A DNA stretch of 64,000 nucleotides. Source: Ensifer sp. WSM1721 (GTDB lineage Bacteria > Pseudomonadota > Alphaproteobacteria > Rhizobiales > Rhizobiaceae). Made by a program: the position numbers and the translations under genes. Under the pieces are notes generated by a model that was not told the origin of the DNA, did not search any database, and worked only from the letters and a program-made list of their open reading frames with translations. This document shows positions 62,572 through 64,000 of this stretch, piece after piece. Position 1 is the first letter of the stretch. Each line of letters opens with the position of its first letter. The stretch spans positions 2,488,501-2,552,500 of the forward strand of contig NZ_CP165782.1 in NCBI RefSeq assembly GCF_000513895.2, read 5' to 3'.

Positions 62572-64000
<1,429 letters not shown>

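Overview
This window reads as chromosome from a fast-growing alphaproteobacterial rhizobium, most likely Sinorhizobium/Ensifer. The signs are high GC, dense ATGA-overlapped operons, RIME1-like dispersed repeats, a coxMNOP-type alternative cytochrome oxidase, BA14K, DUF1127 and DUF6867 proteins, and an rRNA operon ending 23S-5S-tRNA-fMet. Gene order also matches what I remember of the S. meliloti chromosome (urease - secreted peroxidase/OhrR-like pair - liv - agmatinase - cox). I could not run a search, so the species is not fixed. I see no insertion sequence, prophage, integrase or CRISPR array.

Layout. 1-1162 is the 3' end of an RND efflux pump. 1300-9521 (minus strand) is a complete urease cluster, ureD-A-B-C-E-F-G, interleaved with six other genes: DUF1272, an LprI-like protein, a putative GT29-like 'urease operon accessory' protein, a TIGR02117/DUF2459 protein, a peroxiredoxin and an ABM-domain protein. 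A strong terminator separates the last three urease accessory genes (plus the ABM gene) from the rest. 9665-12415 holds a 2-hydroxyacid dehydrogenase and an exported chloroperoxidase-like hydrolase divergent from an OhrR-like MarR regulator, with three 23-bp repeats between the last two. 12785-18289 is a branched-chain amino acid ABC transporter (livHMGF, DUF6867, livK). 18797-23891 holds cysQ, an SDR, and an mhq-like set (a dioxygenase/esterase fusion, an FMN reductase and a second ring-cleaving dioxygenase).

24029-30026 is a polyamine-type ABC transporter with a carbon-nitrogen hydrolase and agmatinase. It is followed by a LysR regulator, an aminotransferase and a DMT exporter. 33628-39801 is a second polyamine-type ABC transporter with an aldehyde dehydrogenase and a metallo-beta-lactamase-fold hydrolase, divergent from a TetR regulator. 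40555-42204 holds small or odd proteins, including a transglutaminase-like protein that lacks the expected Cys and His. 42482-50073 has a PuuB/DadA-like amine oxidase divergent from a FadR-type regulator, a Cys/Met-metabolism PLP enzyme and a CUT1 sugar-type ABC transporter. The whole middle of the window therefore looks devoted to uptake and breakdown of amines, amino acids and related solutes.

50268-55247 encodes a cytochrome c and a CoxMNOP plus subunit-IV terminal oxidase. 55509-58070 is an 853-aa FAD/GcvT-type demethylating dehydrogenase. Small stress-type genes follow (a Cys-rich 52-aa protein, AraC, DUF1127, a glycine-zipper lipoprotein and a two-domain BA14K protein). The window ends inside a minus-strand rRNA operon: tRNA-fMet, 5S and the 3' half of 23S.
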